From: Turritopsis dohrnii
Taxonomy: Eukaryota > Cnidaria > Hydrozoa > Anthoathecata > Oceaniidae
Reading direction: 5' to 3'
NCBI GenBank assembly: GCA_027922465.2
Contig: BQMF02000381.1
Location: forward strand, 1 to 64,000
DNA: 64,000 nt
The position numbers and the translations under genes are program-made. This document shows, one piece after another, positions 18,901 to 27,900 of the stretch (its first letter is position 1; each line of letters opens with the position of its first letter). The notes beneath the pieces were generated by a model. The model was not told where the DNA came from and made no database searches. It saw only the letters and a list, made by a program, of their open reading frames with translations.

Positions 18901-21900
18901 GAGATATTTCCCAAAAAACGTCGCGTTCGATTGGGGATGCAATGCAATGATTCCCCCGTGATACGGAAAAAATAACTGACGTCACGCCGCGTGCTATTAT
19001 ACTAATCGTCAATTATCAATGGTCTAACGAAAAAATGACCACGATTAAGAAGATTTTGACCGTAAATTTTAAAAAAACACAACACTCTCTAAAATAAAAG
19101 TGGTATGCACACACGCGGATTAGTATAAGTAGACTAGTATCTCGCGTAAAAGTTTTTTACGGCTATAATTTCGAAAAGGATGTGTCGAAAATAGGTGACG
19201 AAAAATTAAATCACAAAATCGTGACTGGAAAGTGTTTCCATGTTGTAGAGCTCGAAAAAGCTGATCAAAAAAGTGTATGGGATAGTTTCGCTACGATCAA
19301 CCGTTGCAGAGATATCGTCGATCAAAGATTTTAATGACGTCATATCCGCAGTACTAAATAAAATTTAGGTCCAAATGTTGCGTCACCCCGTCACCCGTAT
19401 TGCGGGCCCCAAAAAACGTCAGTTATCCCTATTGGTTCTCGAGATATTTCCCCAAAAACGCCGCGTTCGTTTAGGGATGCAATGCAATGGCTCCCCCGTG
19501 ATACGACAAAAATAACTGACGTCACGCCGCGTGCTATTATACTAATCCTCGATTATCAATGGTCTAACGACACGTTCGTTCAGTTTTGCGTGCAGGCGGA
19601 ATGTTATTATGCGCATGCGTCAGCGAGATCATGAAAAATCAACATGGAAACTTCTGATGAAAGATTTTGAGTAGTTTAATATACCTTCTTAAATTAGGAA
19701 ATTTATCATATTTCGTTAATAAAATGCGAAAGCAGATGTTTTTGTTTGAATTAAATAAGACCACAGAATAGACAGACACAGCTATCATATTCGATTTTCG
19801 ATTGAATCGATAGCTATTCTCTGATTTACTACAGAGACGTGCTCTCAGGCATAGCATCATCAAAACGACAAAAATGAAGCATCAAAATATTTTTTAAGTC
19901 AAGAAACACAATTTAATTCGAAACATCTATCTTTTATCTAGTTTTCCTGAAAATTCCACGTTGGTGTCAGTTTTTTTAAGGATGTTATCGGAAATATCGT
20001 CAACCACCTCAATATGGCCACCCTCTTGAAGTACATTTGAGAAATTTAGTAGATCGTGTGGAAATAGCCTGAAAAAAATCCTTTTTAAAATTATACTTTT
20101 ACTTTACAGAATAAAAGATAGCATTCTGAGTTGACTGGTGTCAGGATAGAGCAGGGATCTACCCCAAAAACACATGCTTGACTTGAATTGCTATTCAAAT
20201 TGGAGGAGTATATAGAAACTTTCGTGAACACACAGAGAGGATCACACCTTTACTGAGTGGTCTGGAAACTCCCAAATATGTTATCTGCAATTCTGTGAAA
20301 ACATAAGCGAAAGGCAGACCGCAGAAAAAATCCACAAAAGGGGAAGATAAAAAAAAATGTTTGGTCAAAATCTGAAATCTTCTGAACACATCAAAACACT
20401 CCTTCCCTTTGTCATTGCCTGATAACATGAACCACACACTATCTGCTGAAAACCCACAGAACTGTGCAAACATCCTTTGTGTTTTATTGAATTTACAAAC
20501 TATTCAGCTATGAAATGTAAACACACACAATGTGCCTTTGCTGCCTGACAAAATGGAAAGGTAGAAACAAAATGTCCATCCCGCAGTGCAAACTTTACTT
20601 ATGTTGTCACTGATAGTAATGTTAAACAAATGACTAAATGCTTTAGAGTGAGGTTTGAAATTGGATGTGAAAAAACCTAAAATTATTTGAAAACACAGCA
20701 AAAAGTTAACAATGAATTTGAATGTACGAAAAAGTAATTCCTCAGAATGTAGTGCTACATGTCATCAAGCAGGAAATTTCAAGAACTAATTCCAATGTCA
20801 TATCATTTAAATCTGCTTGATCTAAGTTAAACTAGACAAATTAAGTATTATACACAATCAATAAAAAAACATATAAGTTTTCTTTTCCAGCCAATTTTTT
20901 TGACAAACAACAACAAAAGCATAATAATGTTGTAAGTAAACTGTTTCAAAGTTTCTATGATTATTCATTCCAAACCTTGTTCCAAGGTTACACTGAGATG
21001 TGAAAAGACTACGAATCATAACAAGATTCCAGTGTATCTTCCAAAGCTTCACCAAAAACACAGCATTATTGTACGAAACAAGTGAGGAATTGTCATAGAA
21101 TTTGATACATCCTAATCAACAAGTTACATCCGTATCTTCAGAGATTGTTATAATTCTTAAACGGTTTCCTCCTCAACATTCTCTACATGAACAATGTCCT
21201 TTTAGAGAAGATTACTTCTTCAACAGTTTCGTCCTCGATAATAGTCACAAATTACTGCCAATAATTTCTTTTTTCTTATGCAATCTTTGTGAATTGAATA
21301 TTTTACTTCAATAACCTTTTCCATTTTCATACTGAATATTGTTTATATATTTATTACATTACCTGCTAGAAAACAATGAAACGTTAAAACATTATTCTGC
21401 GAATAAATTTATTGAATGCATAAATCACAAGTTTTTTATCCATCAATGTCTCCATTATCAACATTTGTTAGAAAGTAAAACGAATTTCTGAAGCTTCTTC
21501 GAAAAAATAGTAACTCAATGTATATCTATAGAAGCTGACTTCATCATAGGTATATAAATAAGGGAATGAATAAACAGTCTTTCAGAAAAACTCATTGACT
21601 TTCGAAGCTTCCTTGTTCAGAATAAATGTGTTTACATTTACTCGATTTACCACTTTAGAAATTAAAATATACAAAAGCTTTCAATATACTAATCGAGATG
21701 GGACTGCTTAAAAACAGATATCATGAAACAAGTGAAACGTCAGTCCTACTCAATTGATCAGGAAATTTTAAAAACTCGTATTACATCTGCCGCATTCAAG
21801 AACTGGGTTTCTCCCAGTTAATGACACCACAGCAGACAAAAAAGGAAATGCAAAGGTTCAAAATACATTCATTTTTGTATATAGCTTATTAGTAGTTAAA

Positions 21901-24900
21901 ACGATTTCACATTCACAGTCTTTCTTGAAGTAAAGTGTTCCTGAATGAAGGTTTTTGGTGCTTGATCTGAGAGCCATCTTTGAACCAAAACAAATACCCA
22001 TAAAAAACTGACACCATATCAAATTATGCACCATCTACTTCATATACCTTAATACTACCAATGCATATTCAACAAACCCTCTGAAAAATTTTTTTTGTGA
22101 TATATTTCAGCAATTAGTCAGTATACCCTCTGGGAAATGCAGTTTGTACAGTGCTCGCTTTGCTGATCCTGTACTCTTCCCCACGTGAGTAGAATTTAAA
22201 AAAATAATTTTAAAAGTGAAAGTAATGACTTGTGTCTGCAATGACATTCGGTCAGCGGTCTCTAACCGTATTAAATTATGCTTTTTATTACATATTCATC
22301 CAGAAAAACAAATAAAAGCAATCTCTCTTCCAGTCCACTCCGCCATCTTTAACGGCTTTTTCAGAGAAAATGTTCGCACATGCGCATAATAACTTGCCGC
22401 ACACAGATGAACGTGACGAAAAAATGACCACGATTAAGAAGATTTGGACCGTAAATTTTAAAAAAACACAACACTCTCTAAAATAAAAGTGGTATGCACA
22501 ACGCGGATTAGTATATATAGATAGTATCTCGCGTAAAAGTTTTTTACGACTTTAATTTCGAAAGGAATCTGCAGAAATACGACGCGTTCCTGTGTGTGTA
22601 CCCCGTGACGAAAATTTTAATTACCGAATTGGAAATGGAAAGTTTACCCATGCTGTAGAGCTTGAAAAACTGAGCAAAAAAATGTATGGGATCGTTTCGC
22701 TACGACCAACCGTTGCGGAGATATCGTCGATCAAAGGTTTTCATGACGTCATATCCGCAGTACCAAATAAAATTTAGGCCCAAATGTTGCGTCACCCTAT
22801 CATCCGTGTTGCCGAACCTAAAAAACGTCAGTTATCGCTATTGGTTCTCGAGATATTTCCCAAAAAACGTCGCGTTCGATTGGGCATGCAATGCAATGGC
22901 TCTCCCGTGATACGACAAAAAATAACTGACGTCACGCCGCGTGCTATTATACTAATCGTCAATTATCAATGGTCTAACGAAAAAATGACCACGATTAAGA
23001 AGATTTTGACCATTAAAAAAACAAAAACAAAACACTCTCTAAAATAAAAGTGGTATGCACACACGCGAATTAGTATAAGTAGACTAGTATCTCGCGTAAA
23101 AGCTTTTTACGGCTTTAATTTCGAAATGGATGTGCAAAAACCCCGTGACGAAAATTTCAATTACGAAATCGGGACTGGAAAGTGTTCCCATGTTGTAGAG
23201 CTTGAAAAACTGATCAAAAAAGTATATGGGATCGTTTCGTTACGACCAACCGTTGCAGAGATATCGTTGATCAAAGATTTTGATGACGTCATAGCCGCAG
23301 TACCAAATAAAATTTAGGACCAAATGTTGTGTCACTCCATCACCCGTATCGCAGACCCTAAAAAACGTCAGTTATCTCTATTGGTTTTCGAGATATTTCC
23401 CCAAAAACGTCGCGTTCGATTGGGGATGCAATGTAATGGTTCCTCCGTGATGCGATAAAAATAACTGACGTCACGCCGCGTGCTATTATCCTAATCCTCG
23501 ATTATCAATGGTCTAACGACAAAATGACCACGATTAAGAAGATTTTGACCATTAAAAAAACAAAAACAAAACACTCTCTAAAATAAAAGTGGTATGCACA
23601 ACGCGGATTAGTATATACTAGTATCCCGGGTAAAAACTTTTTACCGAACTTAACTTCGAAAAGGATGGGTCAAAATCGCCTTTCCCGTGAACAATCCCCG
23701 TGAACAATCCCCGTGACGAAAATTTCAATTTAGGAATTGGAAACCGAAAATGTAACCATGTTGTAGAGCTCGAAAAACTGTTCAAAAAAATGTATGGGAT
23801 CGTTTCGCTACGACCAACCGTTAGAGAGATATCGCTGATCAAAGATTTCGATGACGTCATAGCCGCAGTACCAAATAAAATTTGGGCCCAGATGTTGCGT
23901 CACCCGGTCACCCGTATCGCGGACCCTAAAAAACGTCAGTTATCCCTATTGGTTCTCGAGATATTTCCCCAAAAACGTCGCGTTCGATTGGGGATGCAAT
24001 GCAATGATCCCCCGTGATCATAAAAAACTGACGTCAAATGATGCCACGTGCTTTTGGAATGATCGTGAAAAAAGTGTCTCTCGCATCTACGTGGTTTTAC
24101 GCTCACATAAGAGGACGATGACCGTAAATTTAAACTAAATATGTCACTCTCTAAAATAAAAGTGGTATGCACAACGCGGATTATTATAATAAGATCCCAG
24201 CCGGCAAAAAGTGGTTTTAAAGTGGTTTTTAATAGGTTTTTGAAGCAGTTTTTAAGAGGTTTTTTTTATGTCTCAAATGTCCGCTTTCGAAACCTCTTTT
24301 GAGAAACTTCTTTAAAACCTCTTCCTAATTCCTCTTAAAAACCTCTTTCGAAAACGTTTTAAAAACTTCTTTTCGAAAACGTTTTAAAAACGTCTTTCTT
24401 TCAGATCTTAAAAACCTCTTTAATCGGTATTTTTGCATTCTTTCTAAAACTCCTTTCAAAATACTTCTGAACAAAAACCTCTGTAATACGATAGGCAAAT
24501 ACGCCCGATGGGGAATCCGACAATGTTTCCGATTTATTGAAGATTTGAAATGAAAACAGTGTATCAGTTGGTAGTTTTAATTCTTATCGACATGGATACA
24601 AGTATCTCAACAGCAAACCATAAATATTATAAATAGGTTAATAAATAAAATTAACGTATATCATACATCTTATATACATCTTATCATAAATGTTGTCTGG
24701 GTTATCTTCTTTCGTAAAAGTGCTCAACGAAGAGGAGCATATTATAAACAATAAAGAAAGACAAAGTATTTGTTAGAACTCTAATACTTTGTCTTTCTTT
24801 ATTGTTTACATCTTATTATATATACATTATATATGTCATTCTTGTAAGAGGCTTTAGCTTTTTTTCTAACATAGAAAAATAAAATAAACATTACATCACC

Positions 24901-27900
24901 TCTTCCCAGGTAAAAGATACAACTTTTAAGTGCAAAAATAAAAACTGAAAACTGATTATTACATGCTCAGGCTCTTGAAAACAAGGATACTTTTGAAAGA
25001 TTTGTACCCAACGATCATTTATTGGTAATGTTAAAATCCATTTGTCTTGCAATAAATTCCAAATCAAGGTAAATTTTGATGTTTTCCTTTGATGGTTTTT
25101 TCTTTCCACATTCTTCAGATAGGAAGCTATAACGTCTTTGCATGATCTCATCTCCTAAAACAAAGAAAAGCCATTAAAGAAATTCTGAGCAATTCTTTGC
25201 AAATTTGTAATACACTATCTCTCTTATTAGGAGGGAGAAGTAAGGAAAAGTAATCAAAATCAGTTTGGATTTATAAAAACAAAATGTCGTCTTCATCTTA
25301 CTTTTGGATTATTATGTTTTTAAAAACCAGCAGTATTACTTCGACAGTATTACTTCGACATTAAATTCTGTGACTCAAAACTTATGACCACATTTTAGAA
25401 GAACTCATAAAGGTTAAAATCAGTTACTCGACATTTGCTAAACGTGAATTCATAAAAGCAAAACAAAAACATCCTCTCTTCTGTACACGTGTGTATGTGA
25501 AAAACATTTGAGAAAAACATCTGCTAAACATTTGAGAAATAGCTTAAAGATTCGATGTAGAATTATCATGATTCGATTCAATAAAAACGTTCTTTGTTAT
25601 TGTTTTGCACCATTGGTTTTGAATAATAAGGACTACTTACTTTATTGTTCGCTTCGTCTCTACGTTGCGAAAATTCTTTGAACTTTTCTGCTCCAAAAAT
25701 ATAGGACGGGGGAAAATGAAGAAATGATAACAACAAAAAAAAAAACAAACAATATATATATTGATGAAATCTTTTATTCATAATAAAAAATTATACATAG
25801 AAATAACTATGACATAGATATTCCAATACATATCTTAACCACAAAACTAATCATAATGTTGACTATAATGCGTTAAGTATTTTTGTCAACCCCCTTAAAG
25901 CAAGCGGTTTTCTTTTAGTGTTAAAGAGGTCTTTAAAATACCTCTTTAAGAAAACCTATAAAAAACCTCTTTAAAACTCCCAGAGAAAACCTGAAGACAT
26001 TGCAGTGTTATCGATGCGAAAATAAAACCGATTTAAGACGTTTTTAAAAACACGGCTTCAAAAATCAGTTTTAAATGCGTTTTTGACACCACTTAAAAAA
26101 GCCGTTTTTTGCAAAACCATAAAGACACCAAAAAAAGAGGTTTTAAAAACGTTTTGTGCCGGCTGGGATAGACTAGTATCTCGCGTAAAAAATTTTTACG
26201 GCTTTAATTTCGAAAAGGATCTGCAGAAATCCCACGTTCCCGTGTGCGAACCCCGTGATGAAAATTTCAATTACGGAATCGGGACTGGAAAATGTACCCA
26301 TGTTGTAGAGCTTGAAAAACTGATCAAAAAAATGTATGGAATCATTTCGCTACGACCAACCGTTGGAGAGATATCATCAATCAAAGGTTTTGTGACGTCA
26401 TAGCCGCAGTACCAAATAAAATTTAGGCCCAAATGTTGCGTCACTCCGTCACCCGTATCGCGGACCCCAAAAAACGTCAGTTATCCCTATTGGATCTCGA
26501 GATATTTCCCCAAAAACGTCGCGTTCGATTGGGGATGCAATGCAATGGTTCCTCCGTGATGCGATAAAAATAACTGACGTCACGTCGCGTGCTATTATAC
26601 TAATCCTCGATTGTCAATGGTCTAACGAAAAAATGACCGCGATTAAGAAGATTTTGACCCTTAAAAAATAAAAAAACAAACACTCTCTAAAATAAAAGTG
26701 GTATGCACAACGCGGATTAGTATATATCTACTTATACTAATCCGCGTGTGTGCATACCACTTTTATTTCAGAGAGTGTTGTGTTTTTTTATTTTTTAAGG
26801 GTCAAAATCTTCTTAATCGTGGTCATTTTTTCGTTAGACCAATGATAATATTGACGATTAGTATAATAGCACGCGGCGTGACGTCAGTTATTTTTGTCGT
26901 ATCACGGGGGAGCCATTGCATTGCATCCCCAATCGAACGCGGCGTTTTTGGGGAAATATCTCGAGAACCAATAGCGATAACTGACGTTTTTTAGGGTCGG
27001 CAACACGGGTGATGGGGTGACGCAACATTTGGGCCTAAATTTTATTTGGTACTGCGGCTATGACGTCATTAAAATCTTTGACCGACGATATCTCTGCAAC
27101 GGTTGGTCGTAGCGAAACGATCCCATACATTTGTTTGCTCAGTTTTTCAAGCTCTACAGCATGGGTACACTTTCCATTTCCAATTCGGTAAATAAAATTT
27201 TCGTCACGGGGTACACACACGGGAACGCGTCGTATTTCTGCAGATTCCTTTCGAAATTAAAGTCGTAAAAAACTTTTACGCGAGATACTAGTAGACTAGT
27301 ATCCCGGGTAAAAACTTTTTACCGAACTTAACTTTGAAAACATTAGGTCAAATCTCCCATTCCTGTGGTACGTACGCGTCACTCGCCACCCATGTTCAGT
27401 ATGTGTTGTGTCACAGAATTTAACTCTTGTAAAAGTTTCTTTTCAGGCATTAATTTGTTATTACATTCAGAAGATTAAAAACAGAAACAAATAGCAACAT
27501 GGCTCAGAATAATATATTTATACGCAGAAGAGAAGTAACTTTAATGTAAAAAAAATGGCAATATATAACACAGAACTGTTTACCCAGACATACGAAACCA
27601 AACATTGAATAACATTACAAAGTGTGAATTGAAAACAAATTGATACCTTCCAACTGTGTTTCTTTCGTGCGGAAGTTACATTATACAGCAACCATTAATG
27701 AATTTTTGAAATGATATATAGTCTGTTCTTCCCAAAACCATCAACGTCATGATTAAAACCATGAGTTTCATTTCTTTATGCTTTTTTTTATTATTACCTA
27801 AAAAATTAATACTTGAATTGTAATACCGAAAACCTAATCATGCTATAAGAATATTGAAATAAACAACAACAACAACAACAAAAAAAATGCAATTCAACTA

